From contig JAUJOZ010000007.1 of assembly GCA_030447415.1 (NCBI GenBank), forward strand, positions 62,001 to 126,000: 64,000 bases of DNA, given 5' to 3'. Origin of the DNA: Thermomicrobiales bacterium. Its GTDB lineage: Bacteria; Chloroflexota; Chloroflexia; Thermomicrobiales; UBA6265. Below, piece after piece: positions 45,531-54,791 of this stretch; the stretch's first letter is position 1; each line of letters starts with the position of its first letter. The notes under the pieces were generated by a model. The model saw only the letters and a list, made by a program, of their open reading frames with translations. It did not search any database and was not told the origin of the DNA. Position numbers and translations under genes: made by a program.

Positions 45531-47888
45531 TCAGTCCGCCGCCGGACTCTGCTGAAGCTGGCCCTGGTGGATCGCGCGCCAGACCTTCTCCGGGGTGCAG
45601 GGAACGTCGAGGTGGCGGACGCCGAACGGCTCAAGGGCGTCGATCACGGCGTTGGCGGTGGCAGGAGTCGAGCCAATCGTGGCCGCCTCGCCGATCCCTT
45701 TGGCGCCGAGCGGATTGAGCGATGTCTTCGTTTCCGTGGTGGGTCTCGAACCGCGGAAAGGCGAGCGCTCGGGGGATGGCGTAGTCGTTGAGGGTGCCGG
45801 TGATCATCTCGCCGTTGTCGGCGTAGCGCACCTCCTCAAAGAGCGCTTGGCCTATCCCCTGTGCCAGACCGCCGTGGACCTGGCCGTCGACCAGGAGAGG
45901 GCTGACGATGAAGCCGCACCGTCGACGGAGACGTAGCGGAGCGGCTTGACATCGCCCGTCTCGGGGAAGACCTCGACGACGCAGACGTGGGTGCCGAAGG
46001 GGAACGTCTCATCGTCGGGGCGGAAGTAGTCGGTCGACTCCAGGCCGGCGTCGATCTCCTTGGGCAGGTCATCGGCATCGTCATACGCGGCCTCAGCGAT
46101 CTCGGCGAGCGTGATGCCCAGGGTCGGGCACGCCGCGGACGCGGTACGCCGTCGACGAGCTCGATATCCTCGACCGCGGCCTCGAGGCTGGGCAGCGGCG
46201 ACGCGGCGGGCCTTCTCCTGCACCTTCGCCAGGGACAGCATCAGTGCGCCGCCGCCGACGGCTAGGCCGCGGCTGCCCATCGTCCCATTGCCCAGCGGGG
46301 TGTTGAGGTGTCGCCGTGGTTGACGACGACGCGGTCGAAGTCGACGCCGAGGTGGTCAGCGGCGAGTTGGGCAAAACTCGTTCCTGGCCCTGACCGTGGG
46401 GCGAGATACCGGTGTAAATGGTGACGTCCCCACCCGGCTCGACCCCGTCGTGGCGCTCTCGTACGGCCCGAAGCCGCAGATCTCGACGTAGGAGGCGAGA
46501 CCGATCCCGAGGTAACGTCCCTGGCGCCGCGCCTCCGCCTGCTGGCGGCGCAGCTCCTGATAGCCGGACAGCTCCAGCGCCCGGTTCAATGCCTTCTCGT
46601 AGTCGCCGCTGTCGTACTTCTCGCCGGCTGCGGTGGTGTATGAGTTCTGGAAGGGCGGGATGAAGTTGATCCGCCGCACTTCCGCCGGGTCGAGCCCGGC
46701 CTCGTCGGCGAGCAGGTCCATCGCTCGTTCGACGTAGTAGGCCGCCTCGGGGCGACCGGCGCCGCGATAGGCGCCGACGGCCATCGTGTTGGTGTAGGTG
46801 CCGACGGCGTGGAACTCCAGGGCGGGCACGTCGTAGCACCCGGCGGCCATGCGACCGGTCAATTCCGGCAGGTCGGCGCCCTTCGGGTAGGCGCCGAGAT
46901 CCTGGAGGACATGGATTCGCAGTCCGCGCAGCCTGCCGTCGCGCTCGGCCGCGACCTCGACATCGGCCCACTGATCGCGCCCGTGGTGGGTGGCCAGGAA
47001 GTTCTCGCTTCGCGTCTCGATCCACTTCACCGGCTGGCGCAACCGGTACGCCATGGCGGCGACGATCAAATCTTCCTGGTACGAGCCGATCTTGACGCCG
47101 AAGCCGCCCCCCACCTCCGGCGCGATGGCGCGCACCTGATTCTGGCTCAGGCCAAGCGCGCCGGCGATGTCGTTCCGGTTCCAGTGGGGCGCCTGGGTCG
47201 AGGTCCAGACGATCAGGCCACGAGTCATCGGCTCGGGTGCGGCGGCGACACCACGGGGCTCCATCGGGACCCCGGCGAGGCGCTGCGAGCGGATGCGCTG
47301 GCGGACGAGGACAGGCGCATCACGGAAGGCGGTCTCGACGTCACCATGGACGCGGTCCCAGCGCATGCCGACGTTGTCGGGAACCTCGTCGTAGAGGAGC
47401 GGGGCGCCGGGTTGGCGCGCCTCTTCCGGGTCGCCGACGCTGGACAGCGGCTCGTAGTCGACGTCGACCATCTCGGCCGCGTCCTCGGCTCGGTAGCGGG
47501 AGTCGGCGACGACGGCGGCGACCGGCTCGCCGATGAAGCGGACCCGATCGACGGCGATCGGGTAGGTGACCGGTGTCGGGATGACCAGCTCATCGCCCTC
47601 GTCAGGGTCGCCTTGCTCGCCGCTGCCGCCCTCGCCACTGCCCCCTTCCAGCGGGCCGCAGAACTCGGCCAGCTCCGCGCCGGTGATGACCGCGACGACG
47701 CCGGGCATGGCGAGGGCGACGCTCTTGTCAATCCCATTGATCCGGGCGTGAGGGTAGGGGCTGCGAGCCAGGGCGAGGTGCAGCATGCCGGGGAGCTGAA
47801 GATCGTCGACGTACAGCGACGACCCCGTGATGAGCCGCGGGTCTTCCTTGCGGCGCACCTCGGCTCCGACGAGTTTGCTCAGGACCAT
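45531..47888 (-). pseudogene. CoxL-like molybdenum hydroxylase large subunit (form II), frameshifted
   Basis: Xanthine oxidase-family molybdopterin subunit, ~785 aa if repaired. From ATG 47888: LVGAEVRRKEDPRLITGSSLYVDD, then VGGGFGVKIGSYQED (Mo-cofactor region) and AYRGAGRPEA near 46760. AYRGAGR is the form II (BMS-type) CoxL signature, not the AYxCSFR of true CO dehydrogenases, so the substrate is uncertain. After SYVEICGFGPYESAT (~46445) the protein must be followed through other frames: GGDVTIYTGISPHGQGQE, GTMGSRGLAVGGGALMLSLAKVQEKA, ITLAEIAEAAYDD...[64 protein letters not shown], and [14 protein letters not shown]. At least five shifts. No CoxM/CoxS genes are adjacent. Confidence 0.85.
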
Positions 47889-48180
47889 CCGCGTGCTCTC
47901 CCTTCGCCCGTGCTCGAACCGTTGGATCGCTGAGTGCCGGATTGGCGAGCCGCCGCGCTCGGGTCGGCTCACGCGCGGCGCATTCTACCGGGGTCGCCGC
48001 GGATGGTCGATGCCCGCGCTGCATGGCTGCCGTTGTCTGCGGCAGCCCAAGAAAGAGCGACGCGGCGCTACTAGCAACGCCCCGTTTCCTACCGCCTCGC
48101 CGCGTTGGGTAGAGAGCGGTTAACGAGTCGCGCCCGAGTGGGCGCCGCCGGCGCGACACCGCGATGACGTGGCTGCCGCG

Positions 48181-48561
48181 TCACGACGGCTCCGGCTCGG
48201 TGTTGTCGGGGATCGGCTCGGTGTCGAGGGCACCGAAGCCGGTGTCGCCGTATCCACCCGTGACACCGGGGTCGGTGTCGGCGCCTAGACCGCCGGTCTC
48301 GACCGGGTTGACCTCGCGGCCGGTGACGGCGGCGAGCACGCCGTCCAGCGTGCGCGCCACGGCCGCCTCGCTCATCTTCGTTTCGTGGGCGATCTCCCAG
48401 ACGGGCGAGCCATTAGCGGCCAGGCTGGCGATCCGGCGCTCCAGCGCCGGCAACGTCTGGATGTAGGCGCGTGCCCCGGCGAGCGCCTTGGCCAGCTCAC
48501 CTGACCCGGAGGGCTGCTCATCCGATGGATCTAGGTGGTCCAGTTGGTCCTGATCATCCAT
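48181..48561 (-). CDS. Small acidic protein with sigma-region-4-like HTH
   Basis: 126 aa from ATG 48561 with GGAGG 7 nt upstream. The N-terminus is acidic (DDQDQLDHLDPSDEQ). The middle, LPALERRIASLAANGSPVWEIAHETKMSEAAVARTLDGVLAAV, resembles the helix-turn-helix of sigma factor region 4 or LuxR-type proteins (E-x2-I-A-x-L-A/...I-A-x-E-x-x-M-S-E-x-x-V). The Gly/Asp/Pro-rich tail is probably disordered. No receiver or sigma-2 region is attached. It might be a small DNA- or RNA-polymerase-binding regulator. Function unknown; no named family recognised. Confidence 0.6.
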   Translation of the reverse strand: MDDQDQLDHLDPSDEQPSGSGELAKALAGARAYIQTLPALERRIASLAANGSPVWEIAHETKMSEAAVARTLDGVLAAVTGREVNPVETGGLGADTDPGVTGGYGDTGFGALDTEPIPDNTEPEPS

Positions 48562-48834
48562 GGCGATACCTCCGGGCCGTGTCGGAGCAAGAGGGGTGCC
48601 AGAAGGGAGCGGCAAGGCGGAACCGGCGAGGGCCCAGTGGATTGTGGGTGCGGCCCATGGAAAGAACCAGGCAGCGAGTTTTCCACCGGCGGCGTCGAGG
48701 TCACGCCATGAGCGCGAAGCGCCACGCCCGTACCCTGCTTGGGCAGGGGGAGTTGGCAAGGCGCGCCGACGCCGGCCGGCACATCTTGGTACGCGCCCCT
48801 CGAAGCTCGAACCTTGGCCCTCAGATCTTCGCGA

Positions 48835-49632
48835 TTAGCCGAAGAGGTGAGGGAAGCTGATCGTCTCGCCGCCATCAACGCAGAGGGCGGCGCCAACGAC
48901 GAAGGAGGACTCGTCCGACGCGAGGTAGAGCGCGGCCGCGGCGATCTCGTCGGGATGCGCCTGGCGGCCAATCGGTTGGAGGGCGGCGTTGGCTTCGCGG
49001 CGGGCGTTGGCGGCGTCGCGCTGCCGTGGTGGAAGGGCGGCGCGGCGGCCGCCCATGTCGGTGGCGACGTAGCCGGGGCAGAGCGCGTTGACGCGGATGC
49101 CCTCGCGCGCATAGTCGACCGCGAGTTGTCTGGTAAGCATGATGACCCCACCCTTGGCGGCGCAGTAGGCCGGGACCTCGGGCGCGGCGACGATGCCGAA
49201 CGCGGAGGAGACATTGATGATGGCGCCGCCGCCGGCGCGTCGCAGATGCGGGATCGCGTACTTGGCACCGTAGAAGACGCCGCTGAGGTCGACGGCGATG
49301 ACGCGGTTCCAATCCTCGATCGAGAGGTCCTCCGCCCGGCCGGTGACGCCGATGCCCGCGTTGTTGACCAGGATATCGAGCCGGCCGAACGCCGCCGCCG
49401 CGGCGTCGATCGTCGTTCGCACGGCCGCGGAATCGGCCACGTCGCAGGCGACGAACCGTGCTCGACCCCCGTCGGCTTCGACCTGGGCAACCGTCGTCTC
49501 CCCACCCGCGGCGTCAAGGTCGGCAACCGTCACGGCTGCCCCCTCGCGCGCGAAGCGTAGGGCGATCGCTCGCCCAATCCCGGACCCCGCCCCGGTGATG
49601 ACCGCCGCCTTGCCCTCGAGCTTACCGGCCAT
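48835..49632 (-). CDS. SDR-family oxidoreductase (FabG-like)
   Basis: Classical short-chain dehydrogenase, 265 aa. TGAGSGIG (residues 13-20) binds NAD(P), and NNAG (90-93) stabilises the fold. Catalytic S143, Y156 and K160 (VSSAFG...YCAAK) are intact, as is PGYVATDMG. D38-L-D after strand beta2 (VADLD) favours NAD over NADP. C-terminal VVGAALCVDGGETISFP is normal. There is a short insert (RRAALPPRQRDAANARREANAAL) near residues 198-220. The substrate is unknown; family members reduce or oxidise many alcohols. Flanking genes are unrelated. Confidence 0.85.
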   Translation of the reverse strand: MAGKLEGKAAVITGAGSGIGRAIALRFAREGAAVTVADLDAAGGETTVAQVEADGGRARFVACDVADSAAVRTTIDAAAAAFGRLDILVNNAGIGVTGRAEDLSIEDWNRVIAVDLSGVFYGAKYAIPHLRRAGGGAIINVSSAFGIVAAPEVPAYCAAKGGVIMLTRQLAVDYAREGIRVNALCPGYVATDMGGRRAALPPRQRDAANARREANAALQPIGRQAHPDEIAAAALYLASDESSFVVGAALCVDGGETISFPHLFG

Positions 49633-49756
49633 CAGATGGTGTGGGTAGGAGGGCGCAGGCCACAGACGGACCGTGTGGCCAGGGCGTTCGGTCTACCAGC
49701 GCCAAGGACGATCATCGCGCCCCTCTCTCCTCTGCCAGCTGTCTGCTGCCCACTGC

Positions 49757-50527
49757 CTACTTGCGCCGGCGGTCGGGACTGAGGGGGCCCGTGCCCGCGT
49801 TGGCACCGCCGTTGCCGCCGACGCCGACCGCTCCCGTGCCGGTGTCGATCGACAGCCAGCCACGACGGAGCGCCATGACCACCGCCTGGGTGCGGTCGTT
49901 GACGGCCAGCTTGCGCAGGATGGAGGTGACGTGGTTCTTGACCGTTTGGGCGCTGATGCCGAGGTCGTAGCCGATCTCGGCATTGGTGAGCCCGTCGCTG
50001 ACTTTTTTGAGGATCTCCAACTCCCGATCGGTCAGGGGGGCGAACGCACTGGTCGGAGCAAGGTCGCTGGCGGTGGCGGCGCGGAACTGCTCCAGCACCC
50101 GTGCGGCGACGTACGGCTTCCCGAGCAGTTGCTCATTGATAACGTACTCGCCGGTCGCCGCCCGCGTGATCACGGCCAGCAACTGGTCCTCGGGGATGTC
50201 CTTGCCATAATAGGCGGAGGCGCCGGCGCGGATGGCGGCGAACAACTCGTCGTCGTTCTCGGCGCTGGCTACCACGATGGTGGCCAGCGCCGGGAAGCGG
50301 CGACGGATCTCGGTCGCCGCAGCCAGGCCCGGCGCGTCCGATAGCGTCGTCCCGACCAACGCCACGTCGGGCAGCGTCTCGTCGGCTAGCTTGTAGGCTT
50401 CCTCGGCGGTGGCGACGCTGCCCACAACCTCCAGGTTGGAGTCGGTCGCCAGGCAGCCTTCCAGGCCGCGCCGGTAGAGCGCTTCGCGCTCGATGATCAG
50501 GACGCGGATGCGGCCGCTCTCGCTCAT
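49757..50527 (-). CDS. NarL/LuxR-type response regulator lacking the phospho-Asp
   Basis: Receiver domain (residues ~7-125) joined to a LuxR-type HTH (~164-210: LTDRELEILKKVSDGLTNAEIGYDLGISAQTVKNHVTSILRKL). The phospho-acceptor site reads PDVALVGTTL, so the Asp of VLLD is G59. The acidic pair near the start reads E13-R14 in place of D-D. K109 (YYGKD) is retained. It therefore cannot be activated by ordinary phosphorylation and may be an atypical (constitutive or ligand-responsive) regulator. A Gly-rich tail (GVGGNGGANAG) follows the HTH. No histidine kinase is adjacent. GAGAGG precedes the ATG; the extended -10 is at 50600-50608. Confidence 0.85.
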   Translation of the reverse strand: MSESGRIRVLIIEREALYRRGLEGCLATDSNLEVVGSVATAEEAYKLADETLPDVALVGTTLSDAPGLAAATEIRRRFPALATIVVASAENDDELFAAIRAGASAYYGKDIPEDQLLAVITRAATGEYVINEQLLGKPYVAARVLEQFRAATASDLAPTSAFAPLTDRELEILKKVSDGLTNAEIGYDLGISAQTVKNHVTSILRKLAVNDRTQAVVMALRRGWLSIDTGTGAVGVGGNGGANAGTGPLSPDRRRK

Positions 50528-50599
50528 CGGCTTCCTCTCCGCGTGCTCGCCCCTACCCGGCCGAGTCAGCCGGTATGCGCGGTTGCCCCGTTTCGCGGC

Positions 50600-50608
50600 A
50601 GCATATCA
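50600..50608 (-). promoter_or_regulatory. Extended -10 promoter of the response regulator gene
   Basis: The minus strand reads TGATATGCT 73 nt upstream of the ATG at 50527. The rest of 50528-50839 shows no gene. Confidence 0.5.
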
Positions 50609-50839
50609 ATCGCCGCTTTGGGGTGCCCACGGTTCGTTGCTCCGTAGCCACCTAGTGTACGAGGACCCACCGGCGTCTCTCAACCGGGCGTAATGGGCCA
50701 AAGGCCCCACTCGCGCCTAGGAATCATGGGGGACAACGCGGCCGGCCGACACATGGATCTGGTCGCGCTTGCCTGGCGAGACGTGATCGCGAAGGGCGGC
50801 GCAGGGTGCGAGGACCGGGCGGATCGGGTGCTTGGTGGT

Positions 50840-52045
50840 TCACGCTCGGGCCTCGATCCCGGGCTCATGGCTGATCCGGTTGCCTCGGCCCTCGTCGCCG
50901 GCGACGAGGTCGACGACGACCTGGGCGACGCAGATTGCCGTCAGGCAGGCGATGAGCGCGAGGGGAAGGAGCGAGCCCCCGAAGGCGCCGAGCAGGAGGG
51001 CGGCCGCGGCACCGGCGAAATGGTAGGGTGCCCGAATCTCGCCCGTGATCGCCCGCATCGAGGGCTCGGTGGTGAGGTGAATGACGCCGATCGCGAGCAG
51101 GCTCAGCGCCACCGCACCGCAGAGGAGCCAGCGGTCCCCCGCCGCCAGCGGCGATCCCGAGTCGTGCCCGACCAGGTGCTCGACGCCAACGCCGGCGGCG
51201 GTGAGGCCTATCAGCAGGAAGAGGTGGGTGTAGAGCCAGATCTGCCCGGCGATGCGGATCCGCTTCAGCACCGACTCGCTCACGTTGTCGAAGTAGACCC
51301 ACCAGAGCCTGAAGGCGACGGCGAACCCGAGCGCCGCGGACGCGCCGGAGGCGAGCCGCCACTCCTGGTCGGCGACGCCTTCCGCCACCGCTAGGATCGA
51401 CTCGCCGAGAACGACGATGACAAAAAGGCCGAAGCGCTCAGGGAGGTGGGTGAGATCGGGTGGCAGGAGCGCCTGAAGGTGCCGCACGGTGAGGGGGGTG
51501 GCGAACTCGACGACGAAGCCGACGATCCAAAATACGAAGCGTAAGGGGGGCGGGACGAAGACGGAGGCGAGCCAGATGGCCGCCGCGAGCGCGAACCCGG
51601 CGGCGTAGTGCCGCGTCAGCGGGCGCGGCGCGGGCTCGGCAAACCAGGCGCCGATATACATGAGGACGAGCATCGCTCGGATCGCGACGTAGGAAAGCGC
51701 GAAGCCGACCGATGTGTGGCCGAGACCGTCGTGGACGTTGACCGCCAGCGCGACGTTGGCCAACATCTGCGCGCCGAAGAGGAGACGATGCACGAGGTCG
51801 TCCGTGTCGAACCGGTTGGCGTAGAAGGTCGTACCGATCCAGGACCACCAGGACGGGACGAAGAGCGCCGCGAAGGCGAGGACGTCCGACCAGGTGACGT
51901 GGGCATCGAGCCGGTGCGCCAACTCGGCGACGATGACGACGAAGACGAGGTCAAAGAAGAGTTCTGTCCAGGTGGCGTGCCGCGCATCCGCGGTGCCTCG
52001 CTGCGACCAGAGACGGGGCGGGCGCACCATGGTCGGACGTGTCAT
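50840..52045 (-). CDS. LtrA family membrane protein
   Basis: 401-aa polytopic membrane protein of the 'low temperature requirement A' family. ATWTELFFDLVFVVIVAELAHRL near the start is the family signature, followed by ~10 hydrophobic segments and the block HLPERFGLFVIVVLGESILAVAEGV, which carries the conserved Glu-Ser. VYFDNVSES is also typical. The family is named after a Listeria locus for cold growth; biochemical activity is unknown. The start MTRPTMVRPPRLWSQRG is preceded by only a weak ribosome site. Single gene between the response regulator and the IS5-type element. Confidence 0.88.
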   Translation of the reverse strand: MTRPTMVRPPRLWSQRGTADARHATWTELFFDLVFVVIVAELAHRLDAHVTWSDVLAFAALFVPSWWSWIGTTFYANRFDTDDLVHRLLFGAQMLANVALAVNVHDGLGHTSVGFALSYVAIRAMLVLMYIGAWFAEPAPRPLTRHYAAGFALAAAIWLASVFVPPPLRFVFWIVGFVVEFATPLTVRHLQALLPPDLTHLPERFGLFVIVVLGESILAVAEGVADQEWRLASGASAALGFAVAFRLWWVYFDNVSESVLKRIRIAGQIWLYTHLFLLIGLTAAGVGVEHLVGHDSGSPLAAGDRWLLCGAVALSLLAIGVIHLTTEPSMRAITGEIRAPYHFAGAAAALLLGAFGGSLLPLALIACLTAICVAQVVVDLVAGDEGRGNRISHEPGIEARA

Positions 52046-52308
52046 GGCGGTGTCTCAGTGGGTTGAGCTAGGTAACCGGGTAGGGGGGAGCCGGTAGACC
52101 GGATCACCCGAGAGCCATGGCCTGACAACAGCGACGATCGCCCAAGCGGCGTGACCAGACCGACCAGTCGCCTACCGACTAGGGCGTGTCCGCAAAGTCT
52201 GGAGGCGCTTCGCAGATTCCTGGGTATGCCGCGCTGCTATCGCCTGTCGGCTGATAGACTCTCCATCTTCAGATAGGGCGACCAGCATTGGGAGCGGTGG
52301 GGTCATCC

Positions 52309-53116
52309 TTGAGCACCATCCGCACGGCGACCGGGCGGCGCATCTTCTACGACGAGTCCGGGATCGGCCCCCGGTCCTCTGATCCTGGGGCAGGGGATAC
52401 CGCCGGGGCTGCCCACGCAGCTGGCCGACGCCCTCGCCCCCCGCTTCCGGGTCGTGGCCATGGACAACCGCGACGCCGGCGAGAGCGAGCCGAGACCGAC
52501 TACTACGGGTTCGGGGACATGGCCGGGGACGCGGCCGCCCTGCTCGACGCGCTCGGCATCGATCGGGCGCACGTGCTTGGCCACTCCCTGGGGGCGAGCA
52601 TCGCCGCGCAACTGGTCCTCGACCATCCTGCCCGGGTCGACCGCCTCGTCCTGGTTGGCGCCGCCGTGGCGGGAGCCGGCGCACCGGGCCGGCGACCCGT
52701 TGCCGCCGCCCGCGGCGTGGTGGATCGACGACCCCGTCGAGCGCATGCGCCGCTGGCTGCCCCGACATCCTCGGGCCGGACTACCGCGCCCGGATGGACG
52801 AGGCGGACGCGGCGACCATCGTCGAGCCGGAGCGGGGAGCCGGTCGACCTGGGCGGGGATGATGCGCCAAGAAGCGACGAAGGAGGAAGCGACCAGCTCC
52901 GAGACGGCTCGCCGAGGTCCGCGCGCCGACGCTGGTGCTCCACGGGGCGCCGACGTCCCCGAGGAGGCCCAGGCGCTGGCGGCCCGCATCCCCGGCGCCC
53001 ACCTCGTCGTGCTCCCGGGGGTCGGCCACCTGCCCTGGGTGGAGCGCCCCGACGCGGCGAACGGCGCGATCCCGTCCTTCCTCACGGAGGCGGGCGCGCC
53101 CGTCCCCGCGGGGTAG
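52309..53116 (+). pseudogene. Alpha/beta hydrolase, frameshifted passenger gene
   Basis: The fold can be traced through shifting frames: TIRTATGRRIFYDESGIG, then LPTQLADALAPRFRVVAMDNRDAGESEP, TDYYGFGDMAGDAAALLDALGIDRAHVLGHSLGASIAAQLVLDHPARVDRLVLVGAA with the nucleophile elbow G-H-S-L-G, then DPVERMRRWLP, and finally ARIPGAHLVVLPGVGHLPWVERPD with the catalytic His. At least four one-base shifts. The complete protein would be ~270 aa. TTG 52309 is the likely start. It lies wholly within the IS5-type terminal repeats. Confidence 0.7.
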
Positions 53117-53156
53117 ATCACCGGGACCACCCTCCCGACAGACGGGTGCCGCGTCT

Positions 53157-53961
53157 TCACAACCAGAGCATGATGGCGGCGATGGTGATCATTGCGTGGT
53201 AGTTGCGCGCTCGCTTCTCGTAGCGCGTGGCAATTCGTCGGAATTGCTTTAGACGGTTGATGAGCCGCTCCACCACGTTTCGCTCTCGGTAGGCGACTCG
53301 GTCAAAGGCAGGATCCGGGGGTTGGTCGGCCTTGGTCGGGATCACCGCGCCGATCCGGCGTTCCTTCAAGTACCGTCGAACCGAAGAACTGCTGTAGCCC
53401 TTGTCCCCGGCGACGCGGTCCGGTCGTATCCGGGGTCGTCCTCGCCCCGGGCGCTTGACCGCTCCCTTGCTCCATGAGAACGGGGAGCACCGATTGCTCA
53501 TGGCGTTCTCCTCCGGTTACCACGAAGACCATCGGCCTGCCGTTCCGCTCGCACCGAAGGTGAATCTTCGTGGTAAAGCCGCCGCGGCTGCGGCCAAGGG
53601 CCTCAGCTGCCGATCCCCCTTTGGCACCGGCGGCGTGCTGGTGCGCCCGGACGACGGTGCTGTCGACGAAGTGCAGCGACCAGTCCAGCCGGCCTTCGGC
53701 GTCGGCCCGCCGTTGCAGTTCGGCCAGGATCCGATCCCACACTCCCGCCTTCTGCCAGCGGTAGAAGCGGCTGGAGACCGTCTTCCAGGAACCGTAGCGC
53801 GCGGGGCGGCAGCGCCAGGGGCAGCCCGTGCGCAGCACCCAGAGGATGCCGTTGATGACGGTTCGGTGGTCGTTGGCGGGGCGGCCGGTCGGTGGCTTCT
53901 GCGGCGGCAGCAGCGGGCGAAGCCGTTCCCACTGCGCGTCGGTCAAATCGCTCGTTGCCAT
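53157..53961 (-). CDS. IS5-family transposase in two overlapping frames
   Basis: DDE transposase. Frame 1 from ATG 53961 (MATSDLTDAQWERLRPLLPP) gives DUF4096-type N-terminus, WVLRTGCPWRCRPARYGSWKTV, and HFVDSTVVRAHQHAAGAKGG with the first catalytic Asp, and runs to 53302. Near 53480 the protein continues in a second frame: AVKRPGRGRPRIRPDRVAGDKGYSS (second Asp), IPTKADQPP, and VERLINRLKQFRRIATRYEK (catalytic Glu), ending at 53157 (MLWL). Two-frame transposases with programmed slippage are typical of the IS427 group of IS5, but I see no classic A-rich slippery heptamer, so a simple mutation or sequence error is also possible. Confidence 0.85.
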
Positions 53962-54036
53962 GCCGCCAAGCATAGGCGTCCCGGGGTTTGCGGACACGCC
54001 CTAGCCATTACTGCCTGCCAACCGCCGACTGCCGTC

Positions 54037-54294
54037 TCAAACGTAGGTCTGGTCGATGAAGCACCAGCGCCACGTCTCGCCCGGCTCGAATGACTGGATG
54101 ATCGGGTGGTTGGTGGCGTGGAAGTGCTTGGTGGCGTGCCTGTTCTTGGACGAGTCGCAGCACCCCACATGGCCGCAGACGAGGCACTCGCGCAGTTGGA
54201 CCCAGGCGTCGCCGGTCTTGAGGCAGTCCTCGCAGCCCTGCGCGCTCGGGTTGACGTCACGGACCTGGTCCAGGTGCGTGCAGGTGGTGGGCAT
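54037..54294 (-). CDS. UBP-type zinc-finger protein
   Basis: 85-aa protein consisting of one ZnF-UBP domain. TCTHLDQVRDVNPSAQGCEDCLKTGDAWVQLRECLVCGHVGCCDSSKNRHATKHFHATNHPIIQSF contains the C/H ligands in order: C5-x-H7, C21-x2-C24, C38-x2-C41, C45, H53, H57 and H63 by position along the domain. The end GETWRWCFIDQTYV is typical of bacterial stand-alone members. In eukaryotes the domain binds the ubiquitin C-terminal Gly-Gly; bacterial partners are unknown. The ATG is at 54294. It lies just outside the IS5 element. Confidence 0.88.
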   Translation of the reverse strand: MPTTCTHLDQVRDVNPSAQGCEDCLKTGDAWVQLRECLVCGHVGCCDSSKNRHATKHFHATNHPIIQSFEPGETWRWCFIDQTYV

Positions 54295-54349
54295 AGTACG
54301 TCCGCCTTCTGGTCGGGTCGGTGCGACGGCCCTACGTTAGCACGATCGC

Positions 54350-54775
54350 GAGCGGATCCGGTGCGTTGGACCGGAGCAATCGTAGCCCACGGGTAGCGGA
54401 CGTCGCAACGCCCAAATGGGGAGGGCGCCGCCTGGAGGTTTGGGCAGGCAACTGCGTCCGCTCACACGCCGGGCGCTGCTCGCGAGCCCCGGGAAAGGCA
54501 AGCGTTCGGCGGCGGTCGAGGCGGTGTGGCCGGCGATGAACGGCTGGTTCACGTTGAGGCAGGCTCGCCCCAGCATCGTCTCGGGGTGACGGATACGGAG
54601 CAGGGAGTAGGTCGAGCGTGATCCCGATGTGGGGCTGGAAGAATCGCTCGAGGGGGAATGTTGCCGTCCCGACGGCCCAGATCCCCACGAGGTCGACGGC
54701 TTCCGTCGCCCGTGCCGCGCCCTGTCGCCCAAAGCTGGGCGAGGCGCCGTCGGGAGCGTCCGTGGCTGGTGGCAA
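54350..54775 (-). other. Possible decayed coding region
   Basis: Reading the minus strand, VDLVGIWAVGTATFPLERFFQPHIGITLDLLPAPYP is followed after a frame change by ETMLGRACLNVNQPFIAGHTASTAAERLPFPGLASSARR. These pieces look protein-like and adjoin, but I recognise no family and no full frame exists. It may be a remnant gene or chance. The remainder of 54295-54791 shows nothing. Confidence 0.25.
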
Positions 54776-54791
54776 TTGGCTCCGGCGTCGG

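Larger units (their letters stand above)
52183..54000 (-). mobile_element. IS5-family element with passenger gene, CTAG target duplication
   Basis: GGCGTGTCCGCAAA (52183-52196) and its exact complement (53987-54000) are 14-bp terminal inverted repeats. CTAG flanks both (52179-52182 and 54001-54004), matching the 4-bp YTAR-type target duplications of IS5. Inside are a minus-strand IS5-type transposase (53961-53157) and, unusually, ~970 bp beyond the transposase with a broken alpha/beta-hydrolase gene on the plus strand. No second copy of the terminal repeat is visible next to the transposase 3' end (near 53150). The unit therefore looks like one 1.8-kb transposable element with a passenger, or two IS ends joined by deletion. 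Confidence 0.75.

Noticed and set aside
47167..47536. Arg-rich plus-strand frames over coxL
   Set aside because: Shadows of coxL without motifs or ribosome sites.
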